Of a stretch of 64,000 nucleotides of DNA, positions 26,888-35,841 are shown one piece after another. Source of the DNA: Desulfovibrio sp. DV (lineage in GTDB: Bacteria > Desulfobacterota > Desulfovibrionia > Desulfovibrionales > Desulfovibrionaceae); contig NZ_MLBG01000001.1 of NCBI RefSeq assembly GCF_001936595.1, positions 62,001 through 126,000 on the forward strand. The letters are read 5' to 3'. A program made the translations under genes and the position numbers. Every line of letters starts with the position of its first letter. Position 1 is the stretch's first letter. The notes beneath the pieces are model-generated. The model searched no databases and was not told the DNA's origin. It saw nothing but the letters and a program-made list of their open reading frames with translations.

Positions 26888-28790
26888 CTACCAGCCGCCG
26901 CCCCCGCCGCCTCCGCCGCCGCCTCCGGAACCGCCGCCCCCGCCGCTGCCCGATGTCGAACCGGGGGCCGTGGCCGAGGAACTGATGGCCGTGGAAAATC
27001 CCGTGCCCAGGCTGTCGGCAAATCCGGAGAAATCACCCGTGCCAAAGCCGTGTCCCACGTACCATGACGGGCTGTAGCCCTCGGCCGCCGCCCGGTTAAG
27101 GACGTCGGCAAAAAGCGCTGCCCAGGCGTTTTCCACGTCCAGGGCCAGGGCGTAGGGCAGGTAGCGTTCAAAGAGTTCCGGGGTGCGCTCGGGTGGATGG
27201 AGCATTTCGAGGCGCTCGCGCTCGCCAACAGACAGATAGAGCCGAAAGCCTTCCAGCGCGTCCATGACCCGGCGGCCTTCCGGGGTCGGGGCCTTGAGCA
27301 GATGCCAGAACAGGGCGTTTAAGACCGCGATGATGGTCAGACAACCAACGGCCGGCAGTGAAACGGCCACAGACAAAAAGGCCAGACCGGCCACTTCACC
27401 CAGGACAAAGGGCACGGCCATGAGGCAGGTGAAGATGGCGGCGAGAATGGTCATGAACCGTGGCCGGGCCCGGGCGCGGCGAAGCGCTTGCAGGGCCCGC
27501 AGGCTGAGCGCAGCTACGGCAAAGGTCCAGATGCCGATCCAGGAAAAAAAGATGCCGGCCATGGCCGGGTCGTCGGCCCGAAGCGCCGTCAACCCGAAAG
27601 CGAGCAGCGACAGGGCCGCACCGACAACGTAAAAACTCCGGTTCACCCGGAAATACGACCCGGCCTGGCTGCTGCGAAGGGCGCGTTCCAGGCCTTTGCG
27701 GGCCTTGGCAATGCTGGCATGGTTTTCCTGTTCCATGCGTAGGGCCGGCAAGCCCCCCAGGAGATCGTTAAGGATGCCGTCCTGCCAGGAGCCCTTGGGG
27801 AAGGCGTTTTTTACCCCGCCCCACAATGTAGACGTCCTTGCTATCCTCGATGGTCACGCCACCGGCCACGGCCATCTCCATCAGGCCGGCGGCAAAGGTC
27901 TTGTCGTCAAACCCCATGCGCCGCACATAGCGGGCGGCCGGGGCGGAGAGGTCGGCCGGCGGGGTGAAAAGCGGTATGGTCAGGCCGCGCGCCGGGTCGC
28001 GCCCGACCAGAAACCAGGCGGTCAGGAAAAAGGCCGTCACTACCGCCAGACCGGCGGCAGCCATGTGAAAGGCCGGGCCGGACAGGGCGCGACCAACCGG
28101 CGTTGGCAGGGTGACAAAGCCTTTGGAAAAGGCCACGGCCACGGTCAGTCCCTGGCCGGGAGGCAGCATGCCGGTTGTCTCGCAGAAAAAAACGCCCGGC
28201 CTGACGGCAATGGCGTAGTCGCGCCCCTTGGCCCCGGTTGGACCGGTGTAGGCGGCGTGTTGCCTGATCGCGGCTCCGGGGGGCAGAGAGATCGTGGTGG
28301 TTGCCTTGTCGATGGGCAGACGCCACCCGTTGCCGGTGACGTTCCAGTAGAGTTCGTCGTAGTCGCCAAACTGGCCGATCTGGCCGTCGGTGACGTAGGT
28401 CAGTTCGTAGACGTACTCGCCCGGGGAAAGAAAGCGGCCTTTTTTTCCCATGTAGACCTTGATGCCGTTTCCGGCCGATTCGGTACGGTAGTCTTCGCTG
28501 TGTCCGTCGCGGCGTACGGACAGGACGCGAAACCCTGCCGTCACCGCTTTGCCGTCAGGAGCAGTGTACCGGGTGGGAAATTCCCGAACGATGCCCTGGC
28601 GGATACTGGCCCCGGTGGCCTGGACACGGATGGTTTCGGTGACGGTCAGGTCTGCTGTCGGATCGATCGCCACCTGGCTGTCAAAGGACAGGATGCGCTC
28701 GGAGGCTCCATCGGCCGAAGCCGCCCAAAGCGTGGCGGGGAGGCTTGCCAGGAGGAATAAAAGGAGGCTTGCGACCCATTTGCGGATCAC
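26888..28790 (-). pseudogene. DUF2207 membrane protein, split by a one-base frameshift
   Basis: Predicted membrane protein of the DUF2207 family. The first part (GTG 28790 to about 27810) has a signal peptide (LLLFLLASLPATLWA), a beta-rich extracellular domain with YVYELTYVTDGQIGQFGDYDELYWNVTGNGW, and a first helix near AGLAVVTAFFLTAWFLV. The second part (26888-27811) continues in another frame with ENHASIAKARKGLERALRSS, several helices and a glycine-rich tail (GGGGGGGGW) typical of the family. The frames meet at a run of six T (27807-27812); five would restore one reading frame of about 630 residues. GTGA overlaps the stop of lemA, a common lemA-DUF2207 operon. Could be a sequencing error. 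Confidence 0.8.
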
Positions 28791-29359
28791 GACCCGGCTC
28801 CGTCGTCGAAGCTGACGCGGGGGGCGTTGCGGTCGGCCGGGTCGTCGAGTTCAAAATAGGGCAGCACGGAAAATCCGAAGGCCCCGGACAGAAGATTGGC
28901 CGGAAAGGTCTGGACCCGGTTGTTCTGGGCGCGGGCTGCGCCGTTATAGTAGCGCCGCGCCATTTGGATCTCGGTCTCTATGCCGGCCAGATCTTGTTGC
29001 AGGGAGGCAAAATTTTCACTGGCCCGCAGTTGCGGGTAGCTTTCGGCCACAGCAAACAACCGCCCAAGAGCCTGGGTTAGTTCGCCTTCCAGTCGGAAAC
29101 GGGTGGTATCATCCGGTGCGGCAGCAATTTTGGAACGCAGCCCCGTCACCGATTCCAGTACACCGCGTTCATGCCCCATGTAGCCTTTGACGGCGGCCAC
29201 CAGATTGGGAATGAGATCGGCTCGGCGTTTGAGTTGTACATCCACGCCGCTTTTGGCCTCGTCGGCGAGATTGCGGCCACGGATGAGGCCATTGTACAGG
29301 CCGACGGCGTACAGGGCGAGCAGCACGATGACGCCGGCAAGAATAAACAGGACGGTCAT
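28787..29359 (-). CDS. lemA: LemA family protein
   Basis: A 190-residue LemA protein. One N-terminal membrane helix (VLFILAGVIVLLALYAVGLYN) is followed by a helical periplasmic or cytoplasmic domain with LIRGRNLADEAKSGVDVQLKRRADLIPNLV and YYNGAARAQNNRVQTFPANLLSGAFGF, both diagnostic. Function in bacteria is unclear; it is often paired with DUF2207/TPM proteins in the envelope. The ATG at 29359 has AAGGAG upstream. Its stop overlaps the GTG start of the DUF2207 gene by four bases, indicating translational coupling. Confidence 0.92.
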   Translation of the reverse strand: MTVLFILAGVIVLLALYAVGLYNGLIRGRNLADEAKSGVDVQLKRRADLIPNLVAAVKGYMGHERGVLESVTGLRSKIAAAPDDTTRFRLEGELTQALGRLFAVAESYPQLRASENFASLQQDLAGIETEIQMARRYYNGAARAQNNRVQTFPANLLSGAFGFSVLPYFELDDPADRNAPRVSFDDGAGS

Positions 29360-29516
29360 GGGACGCTCCTTGCAAAACACTTGGGGATATACGTACCATT
29401 TTCTCTAGCGGAAATCGGGGCGTTCGCGCAACCGGCATGGTGTTGGTGATTCTTCCCTTGGCGGTCTGCGGGTGCTAGGTAGGGGCGACGGGACGACCCG
29501 ACACAGGGGGCTTCAC

Positions 29517-31538
29517 ATGGGCGCTATCGGCATCTGGCGTGATGAATTGCAGGACGATGTGGCCCGCCTCCTGGAGGCGGCCGGGCACGAGACGGTCGAG
29601 CTTGCGGCCGGCTCGCAACTTCCCGGAGGCTTGGCCCTGCTGCTGGGCGATGCCCGGACCGTGCTGGCCCATGCCGGCCGGATTGCCGCCCAAAGGGCCA
29701 AAGAGGGGGAGGGCCGGTTGCCGGTCCTGGCCGTCCTGGCCGCAACAGCCGACGACGCAGCCATCAAGGCGGTGTTGGCCGTGGCCGATGAGGTGATTCG
29801 CCGGCCTGTGGCTGCGGCCGAACTGTCGGTCCGGGTCGGGAGGCTTCTGGCCTGCCGGGGACAGTCGTTGGCCATTGGCGAACTAAGGACGTACAGCGAT
29901 GGTACGAAAACCGCCCTGGCTGCCGCCAGCGCCGATCTGTCTCGCCGGGTCAAGGCCCTGCACTGCCTCTCCGAGGTCCATGCTGTAATCCAGCGGTTCG
30001 GCCAACCCCGCGAAGAGTTGTTTAAAGGAGTCGTTGCCCTTATTGCCCCGGCCATGCGCTGGCCGCAGGCTGCTCATGCCCGGGTGCTGGCCGATGGCGG
30101 AGAGTTCCCCTCGCCTGGATTTCGTCAGGGACCGTGCCAACTGCGTTTCCCCCTGGCTGGATCGGGACAACCCGATGCCGCCCTGGAAGTCTTTTACGAC
30201 GCCGAAGAACCTGCCTCCGGGGATCGCTGCTTTGACGCCGAAGAAGTCGAACTCGTGCGCCTTGTGGCCCAGCGCCTGGACCGGACCCTGGCCCGGCTTG
30301 GAGCCGAAGCCGCCCTGGCCCGGGAGCGCGAATTTTCCGCCCTGCTCATGAATACCCTGCCCGGCGGGGTGGTCCGGTTGAACCGGGACGGGGCCATCGT
30401 TTTTTGCAACCCCCGGGCCGCAGCCGTCCTTGAACTGCAAAATCGAAGTCTCGGCTCCCATGCCTACGACGATCCCGGTTTCGGCTCAGCCGATGTGGAC
30501 GGACGCCCCCTGGCCGATGGCGCGCATCCCTTTGTCCGGGTCCTGGCCACCGGTCGGCCGGTCTACGACATGGTGCTTTCCATTGCCCGGCCCGTGGGCG
30601 GAAGGCGCTTTGTCTCGGTGAGCGCCGCGCCGCTTTTCGCCCCGGACGGCACAGTGGATGAGGTGGTGGTGAGCATCGTCGACGTCACCGGCCAGAAGTC
30701 CATGGAGCGCCAACTGGCCCATGCCCTTAAAATGGAGTCGCTTGGCCAACTGGCCGCCGGCATCGCCCACGAGATCAACACCCCGGTGCAGTATGTGGGC
30801 GGCAATCTGGAATTTCTGGGCAACACCTTCGGCCAACTGCTGGAGCTGCTCGACAAGCTGGCGGCTTCGGCCCTGGCCGGGCAGGGGGATCGGAGTCTGG
30901 CCGAGGAACTGGCAACGCTTCTTGGCAACGAGGAGCTGCGGTTTATCTTGGAAGAAACGCCGGCCGCCATTCGGGAATCCAAGGAGGGCCTGGACCGGGT
31001 GGCCGCCATTGTCCTTTCCATGAAACGGTTTGCCCATCCGGGCAATGAATTGCCCCAGCCTGTGGACGTGGCCGGGGCTGTGGCCGACACTCTGGCCGTT
31101 TCCCGCAGCGCCTGGAAATTTGCGGCCGATGTCAGCGTGGAAATCGACGCCGATGTGCCGCCGGTGCTGTTTGTTCCGGGCGATTTCAACCAGATTCTGC
31201 TCAACATCGTGGTCAATGCCGCCCAGGCCATCGAGGAAAAATTCGCTCCAACCGGCCGCAAGGGCCATATCGCCATTCGGGCGGCGCGCAGCGGCGCCGG
31301 CGTGGAGCTGGTCATTGCCGACGACGGACCCGGCATCCCGGCCACCATCCGCCAGCGCATTTTCGATCCTTTTTTCACCACCAAGCCCGTGGGCAAGGGC
31401 ACCGGGCAGGGTCTGGCCATTGTCCACGCCCTTTTGGAGCGCCACAAAGCCGGGCTGGATGTCCTGTCCTCGCCCGGGGAAGGGACGAGCTTCGTGCTGC
31501 GCCTGCCCGTGGCCGAACAGGCCAAAATCGGCCGCTAG
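29517..31538 (+). CDS. Sensor histidine kinase with degenerate receiver-like and PAS domains
   Basis: A 673-residue soluble histidine kinase. Residues 1-120 resemble a receiver fold but lack a clear phospho-Asp (LALLLGDARTVLAHAG). A GAF-like region follows to about 270, then a PAS domain (LLMNTLPGGVVRLNRDGAIVFCNPRAA) to about 400. The HisKA box AAGIAHEINTP has H418. The HATPase domain shows N-box ILLNIVVNAAQAIEEK, VIADDGPGIP and GKGTGQGLAIVHALLERH. The class resembles NtrB-like/hybrid-derived kinases. No membrane segment, so the signal is cytoplasmic. No response regulator is adjacent on this strand. The ATG at 29517 is preceded by a G-rich ribosome site; the frame opens at 29472. Confidence 0.9.
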   Translation: MGAIGIWRDELQDDVARLLEAAGHETVELAAGSQLPGGLALLLGDARTVLAHAGRIAAQRAKEGEGRLPVLAVLAATADDAAIKAVLAVADEVIRRPVAAAELSVRVGRLLACRGQSLAIGELRTYSDGTKTALAAASADLSRRVKALHCLSEVHAVIQRFGQPREELFKGVVALIAPAMRWPQAAHARVLADGGEFPSPGFRQGPCQLRFPLAGSGQPDAALEVFYDAEEPASGDRCFDAEEVELVRLVAQRLDRTLARLGAEAALAREREFSALLMNTLPGGVVRLNRDGAIVFCNPRAAAVLELQNRSLGSHAYDDPGFGSADVDGRPLADGAHPFVRVLATGRPVYDMVLSIARPVGGRRFVSVSAAPLFAPDGTVDEVVVSIVDVTGQKSMERQLAHALKMESLGQLAAGIAHEINTPVQYVGGNLEFLGNTFGQLLELLDKLAASALAGQGDRSLAEELATLLGNEELRFILEETPAAIRESKEGLDRVAAIVLSMKRFAHPGNELPQPVDVAGAVADTLAVSRSAWKFAADVSVEIDADVPPVLFVPGDFNQILLNIVVNAAQAIEEKFAPTGRKGHIAIRAARSGAGVELVIADDGPGIPATIRQRIFDPFFTTKPVGKGTGQGLAIVHALLERHKAGLDVLSSPGEGTSFVLRLPVAEQAKIGR

Positions 31539-31618
31539 CCACGGTTGCGGCCGGTCGCGCAGCCGGGTATCCTGACCGGCGTCGTCGTGGTCCTTTGCAA
31601 GCGACGCCAGGAGGATAC

Positions 31619-33574
31619 ATGCCAACCGGAGCAACCCCCGTTGTTGCCACCTGCACCCGCGATTGCCCGAGCGCCTGCGGTCTTCTGGCCCATGTCGAAA
31701 ACGGCCGGGTGGTCAAACTGACCGGCAACCCGGACCATCCCGTCAACCTGGGTACGGTCTGCCGCAAGGCTCCGGCCTTTGTGCGCCGCATGAACAGCCC
31801 CCATCGGGTGCTTTCGCCGCTTCGCCGCCGCAACGGGACCTGGGTGGCGGTTTCCTGGAAAGACGCCCTGGACGAAATGGCCGACCGGCTCAAGGATTGC
31901 GTGGACCGGCTTGGGCCGGAGTCTATCCTCTATTATATGGGCTTTGGCGAGCGCACGGCGCTCAAAATCCTCAATGCCCGCTTTTTCGCCCATCTCGGCG
32001 GGGTCACCACCCTTCGCGGGACGCTGTGCGGCGGCACAGGCTATGCCGCCCAGAGCCTGGATTACGGTCCCCGCGTCTCCCACGATCCGGTCGATCTGGC
32101 CAATGCCCGCACCATCGTCTTGTGGGGCAGAAATCCCGCCGCCACCCAGTTCGGGCTCATGCCGCATCTGCGCCAGGCCCGGGAGCGGGGCGCCAAGGTG
32201 GTGCTTATTGATCCGCGAAACAGCGAATCGGCCGCCCTGGCCGACGTCCATATCCGGCCCAAGCCCGGCCGCGACGCCTTCCTGGCCCTGGCTGTGGCGA
32301 AGTACATTATTGAGCAAGGCTGGCAGGATCAGGAATTCCTGGCCAAATACACCGACAACCTGGAAGCTTTTTTAGACCTCCTGGCCCGGTTGTCCTTCGA
32401 GGAGTTGCTTGCGGCCTGCGACGTGGACGCACTCGCCATCGACGTCCTGGCCCGCGACTACATTATCGGCCGGCCCACGGCCACGCTCCTTGGCTGGGGC
32501 CTGCACCGCTTCACCCTCGGGCATGAGATGATCCGGGCCGTGGACGCCCTGGGTGCCGTCTCCGGCAACATCGGCATCCCCGGCGGCGGCGTGTCCCAGG
32601 GCTTCGAGGAATGGGGTCCGTACGACCAGGATCTTTGGGGCACGAACCTCCACCCGCCCCGGCGCACCTTTCTCATGCCGCAGATCGGCCGGGAAATCCT
32701 GGAAGCGTCCGATCCGCCTGTGGGCATGGCCGTCATCACCGCAGCCAATCCGGTATGCATGGCCCCCAATTCCGACCTTGTGGCAAAGGCCCTGGACAGC
32801 GTGCCCTTTGTCGTGACCATGAACATGTTCCTCGATGATACGGCCGACCACGCCGACCTGTTTCTGCCCTGTGCCGCTTTTTATGAGCAGCGCGACATCG
32901 TGGCCAGCTTCGGCCACAATCTGGTCGGGCCGCTTCTTCGGGCTGTCGATCCGCCGGGCGAGTGCCGGTCCCAGTTCGATATTTTCATGGATCTGGCCAC
33001 GCGCTTTCCCTTTGCCGGCGAGTACGTCAAATCCGAAGAAGCGTGGCTGCGCCTGCTTTTGCGTCCGCTCTTGGAAAAGGGCGTGGCCTGGGATGACCTG
33101 TGGCGCGGCCCGGTGCGTATCCCGGACGCGCCGCTGGTGCCCTGGGCCAACGGCCGGTTTGACACCCCGTCCGGCCGCTTCCAGCTTTTGACCGAGGTCA
33201 CGGCCTGCGCCGATTGCCGCGACGCTGCGCGCTATCCCTACCATCTGCTGACGGTCGGCGGGGCGCGCCATCTGTGTTCCGAGCGCGAACCCGGCGACGG
33301 CGACGGCCCGGCCGAACTGACCATGGCCTCCGAGGTGGCCCTGCGCCTGGGCCTTGCCGACGGCAGCCCGGCCCGCATGGTCAGCCCCCTTGGCAGCCTG
33401 GCCGTCACCGTGCGCCACGACCCGACCCTTCGCCCGGACGTGGTGGCCTGTGACCGGGGCGGCTGGCAAAAGACCGGCCAGGGCGTCAACCGGCTCATCC
33501 CGGACATGGTGAGCGAAGTCGGGCAGGGCACGCCGTATTACGAGGCCCGAGTGGATGTGGAGGCGCTGTCATGA
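31619..33574 (+). CDS. Molybdopterin-dependent oxidoreductase (formate dehydrogenase/nitrate reductase superfamily)
   Basis: A 651-residue catalytic subunit binding a molybdenum or tungsten bis-pterin cofactor and one 4Fe-4S cluster. The cluster ligands are C12, C16, C20 and C48 (TCTRDCPSACG, TVCRK). The pterin-binding segments include LLGWGLHRFTLGHEMIRAVDALGAVSGNIGIPGGGVS, GMAVITAANPVCMAPNS and a C-terminal dinucleotide-binding domain. No Tat signal, so it is cytoplasmic. No partner electron-transfer subunit is adjacent; it overlaps the following small gene by four bases. AGGAGG stands before the ATG at 31619. Substrate is not evident: it lacks the selenocysteine context of formate dehydrogenase and is a stand-alone subunit. 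Confidence 0.88.
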   Translation: MPTGATPVVATCTRDCPSACGLLAHVENGRVVKLTGNPDHPVNLGTVCRKAPAFVRRMNSPHRVLSPLRRRNGTWVAVSWKDALDEMADRLKDCVDRLGPESILYYMGFGERTALKILNARFFAHLGGVTTLRGTLCGGTGYAAQSLDYGPRVSHDPVDLANARTIVLWGRNPAATQFGLMPHLRQARERGAKVVLIDPRNSESAALADVHIRPKPGRDAFLALAVAKYIIEQGWQDQEFLAKYTDNLEAFLDLLARLSFEELLAACDVDALAIDVLARDYIIGRPTATLLGWGLHRFTLGHEMIRAVDALGAVSGNIGIPGGGVSQGFEEWGPYDQDLWGTNLHPPRRTFLMPQIGREILEASDPPVGMAVITAANPVCMAPNSDLVAKALDSVPFVVTMNMFLDDTADHADLFLPCAAFYEQRDIVASFGHNLVGPLLRAVDPPGECRSQFDIFMDLATRFPFAGEYVKSEEAWLRLLLRPLLEKGVAWDDLWRGPVRIPDAPLVPWANGRFDTPSGRFQLLTEVTACADCRDAARYPYHLLTVGGARHLCSEREPGDGDGPAELTMASEVALRLGLADGSPARMVSPLGSLAVTVRHDPTLRPDVVACDRGGWQKTGQGVNRLIPDMVSEVGQGTPYYEARVDVEALS

Positions 33575-33903
33575 TCGCGCGGGAATGGAAATGCCTGTGC
33601 CCTGGGAAGCACCGCGACGGGTTTCTCAAGCATCTCTATGCCACCGGCGTGGCCGAGACCTCGGTGCTGCCGGGTTTTTGCGGCTATCAAATTCTTGAGC
33701 GGGAGCTTGAAGGCGAAATTGAAGTGACGCTTGTGACCTACTGGACATCGCTTGAGGACGTCCAAGCCTTTGCCGGCGAGGACATCGGGCGAGCGGTGCT
33801 CTATCCGGGCGACGACGTGTATGAGATCGTCCCGGAGACGGTGGTGCGGCATTATGAGGTGGTGGGGGCGGGGTGGCCCGAAAGCGGGAACGGTGCGGTC
33901 TAA
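33571..33903 (+). CDS. Antibiotic biosynthesis monooxygenase (ABM)-domain protein
   Basis: A 110-residue ABM-fold protein (dimeric ferredoxin-like barrel). Typical features are the KHRDGFLKHLYATGVAETSVLPGFCGYQIL helix-strand and VTLVTYWTSLEDVQAFAGEDI. Known members include quinol monooxygenases and many proteins of unknown activity. The ATG overlaps the stop of the molybdenum enzyme (ATGA), so the two are made together and may act on the same substrate. It converges on the nif operon, from which it is separated by the terminator at 33902-33940. Confidence 0.75.
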   Translation: MIAREWKCLCPGKHRDGFLKHLYATGVAETSVLPGFCGYQILERELEGEIEVTLVTYWTSLEDVQAFAGEDIGRAVLYPGDDVYEIVPETVVRHYEVVGAGWPESGNGAV

Positions 33904-33940
33904 AAAAGCCGCCCCGCTGGGTCCGTAACAGCGGGGCGGC
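33902..33940 (-). terminator. Rho-independent terminator of the nif operon
   Basis: Arms GCCGCCCCGCT and AGCGGGGCGGC around an 11-base loop; on the - strand the hairpin is followed by six T. It lies 41 bp beyond the ferredoxin stop. On the + strand it can also slow readthrough from the ABM gene. Confidence 0.9.
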
Positions 33941-33980
33941 GTCTATCGGGAATCCAATCCAAGCGGTTGGCAAACCGGCT

Positions 33981-34286
33981 TTACGTAAACAAATAGTCTT
34001 CGCAGGCTTCGCCCTTTTCCAGGGCGTCGAGCAACTCATCCACTTTATCTTCGCTGTCGATCTCTTTGTACCACCAGTTATTGGGCATAACGACCACAAC
34101 CGGTCCGTCTTCGCACTGCTTCAGGCATCCGGTGCTGACCACGCGGGCGTCAATGTCCCGGTCGAGAATGCCTTCTTCCATGTAGCCAAGCAGGTTGTGC
34201 GATCCCTTTTTGTGGCAGATGCCCTTGGCCTCGCCCTTGACGCGAAAGCTCGCGCAGACGTTGATCAGGTATTGCGGCTTTTCCAT
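33981..34286 (-). CDS. Thioredoxin-fold 2Fe-2S ferredoxin
   Basis: A 101-residue 2Fe-2S protein of the thioredoxin-like ferredoxin family. The cluster ligands are C11, C24, C54 and C58 (INVCASF, KGICHKK, STGCLKQC), the spacing of this family. Such ferredoxins are found downstream of nitrogenase genes in anaerobes, where they may donate electrons or protect the enzyme. Here it is the last gene of nifHI1I2DK, separated from nifK by 136 bp containing a very strong hairpin (34356-34411), which probably lowers its expression relative to nifDK. Followed by the terminator. Confidence 0.88.
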   Translation of the reverse strand: MEKPQYLINVCASFRVKGEAKGICHKKGSHNLLGYMEEGILDRDIDARVVSTGCLKQCEDGPVVVVMPNNWWYKEIDSEDKVDELLDALEKGEACEDYLFT

Positions 34287-34355
34287 GTTCCGTGCGTCTC
34301 CCTCGTGTTGCGTCCAATAAAAATCCGACAGAATTTCAACTGGTGGAAACTTTGT

Positions 34356-34411
34356 CCCGGTGTGATGTCCTCGAAAGAGCGGTTAGGGCGCTTCGAGGAC
34401 ATCACACCGGG
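34356..34411 (-). promoter_or_regulatory. Perfect 20-bp hairpin between nifK and ferredoxin
   Basis: The left arm 34356-34375 (CCCGGTGTGATGTCCTCGAA) and right arm 34392-34411 are exact complements with a 16-base loop. It starts 11 bp after the nifK stop. No T-run follows on the - strand, so it is more likely an mRNA-protecting or processing structure, or an inefficient terminator, than a simple terminator. Confidence 0.8.
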
Positions 34412-34422
34412 CGTACTCACTG

Positions 34423-35808
34423 TTACAGCTGGAGCTCGAACCGGGTCTCGGGGGCGTCGCGGTCCAGACGATCGAGGAGGGCTTCCAGGAACTTCTCCAT
34501 CAGTCGCATGGCTCCGGAGTAGCCGACCGTGGGGAAGTACTGGTGGCCGACGCGGTCAAGGATCGGGAAGCCGTGGCGAATGAGCGGGATGTCCTCATCG
34601 CGGGCGATGTACTTGAGGTACGTGTTGCCAATGAGCAGGTCGACCGGGTCGTTTTTCACCCACTGGTGCAGCAGGAACATGTCGGCTTCGCCGCCGCACT
34701 TGAACTTGCAGTCATACGGCACGTCTTTGAGCAGTTCCGTCATGCGTTCGTCAAAGTACTTTCCGGCCGTGCCCGTGACCGTGTAGGCCGGGATCATGCC
34801 CAGGGTGACGCAGAACTCAACCAGGGCCAGGATCTGGTCGGGGTCGCCGGCCATGGCCACTTTCTTGCCGTAGAAGTACTGGCTGTAGTCGGAGAGGATG
34901 TCCACGACCTGGCCGCGCTCGAAGTTGATGGAGTCCGGCACGTCCTTGCCGGTCAGACGGCGCATCATGTCCACGAAGGCGTCGGTGGCCTTGAGGCCGA
35001 TCGGCAGCGGCAGCACCTTGCCCGGAACCTTGAACTCGGAGTCGAGGTAGTTGACCGCCTCGGTGGTGGCCCAGCGGCCAAGGCCGATGGTGGCGATGGA
35101 GTCGCCCATGGTGGCGATCTCAGCCGGGGTGGCTCCGGCGTTGGGGTACATCTCATAGTGACCGGTCAGCGGGCCGTTTAAGACGCCGTTGGTGTCGGGC
35201 ACCATGGTGATGTCGATGCCCATCATGCCGGCTAAGCGGCGCATTTCGGCCATGTCGGACGGTTCGCAAAAGCCCGGGATGATGTTGAGCTTGCCGTTTG
35301 GCGTGCCGGTCTTTTTGACGAAGCCCTTGAGGATGCCCTTGACCATGTTGGCGTAGCCGGTGACATGGGTGCCGACGTAGCTCGGCGTGCTGGCGTAGAT
35401 GATGTGCTTGCCGTCGGGCACCTTGCCGTCGTCGATGGCCTTCTGGGAGATCTGGCGCAGATCGTCGCCGATGGTCTCGGAGAGGCAGGTGGTGTGGATG
35501 GCGATGACCTCGGGGTCATAGAGGGTGAAGATGTTGTCGATGGCCGTGATCAGGTTGGACTGGCCGCCGAACACCGAGGAACCTTCGGTGAAGGAGGAGG
35601 TTCCGGCCACGACCGGCTCCTTGTAGTGCCGGGTCAGGGCGGAGCGATGGTAGGCGCAGCAGCCCTGGGAACCGTGGCTGTGGGGGAAACATCCCTTGAC
35701 GCCAAGGGCCGCGTACATGGCGCCGACGGGCTGGCAGGTCTTGGCCGGGTTGACGGTGAGCGCGGAGCGTTCCTTGATCTCGCCGGTGGTATGTCTTAAG
35801 AGAGCCAT
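34423..35808 (-). CDS. nifK: Nitrogenase molybdenum-iron protein beta chain
   Basis: Beta subunit of MoFe nitrogenase, 461 residues, shorter at the N-terminus than the proteobacterial 520-residue form and like the clostridial/anaerobe type. P-cluster cysteines are visible in NPAKTCQPVGAMYAALGVKGCFPHSHGSQGCCAYHR and HTTCLSETIGDDL. It pairs with NifD, whose start is 1.6 kb upstream on the same strand with 33 bp between genes. The anaerobe form has its extra length in NifD instead. Its 3' end is followed by the long hairpin and the ferredoxin gene. Confidence 0.97.
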   Translation of the reverse strand: MALLRHTTGEIKERSALTVNPAKTCQPVGAMYAALGVKGCFPHSHGSQGCCAYHRSALTRHYKEPVVAGTSSFTEGSSVFGGQSNLITAIDNIFTLYDPEVIAIHTTCLSETIGDDLRQISQKAIDDGKVPDGKHIIYASTPSYVGTHVTGYANMVKGILKGFVKKTGTPNGKLNIIPGFCEPSDMAEMRRLAGMMGIDITMVPDTNGVLNGPLTGHYEMYPNAGATPAEIATMGDSIATIGLGRWATTEAVNYLDSEFKVPGKVLPLPIGLKATDAFVDMMRRLTGKDVPDSINFERGQVVDILSDYSQYFYGKKVAMAGDPDQILALVEFCVTLGMIPAYTVTGTAGKYFDERMTELLKDVPYDCKFKCGGEADMFLLHQWVKNDPVDLLIGNTYLKYIARDEDIPLIRHGFPILDRVGHQYFPTVGYSGAMRLMEKFLEALLDRLDRDAPETRFELQL

Positions 35809-35841
35809 AATGCTTTCCTTTCTCGCAGATCGCGTTCGTTG

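Noticed and set aside
27800-27820. Programmed frameshift in the DUF2207 gene
   Set aside because: The needed shift is +1 at a six-A (mRNA) run; no stop or stimulating structure makes a programmed event attractive, and two other genes show similar homopolymer breaks.
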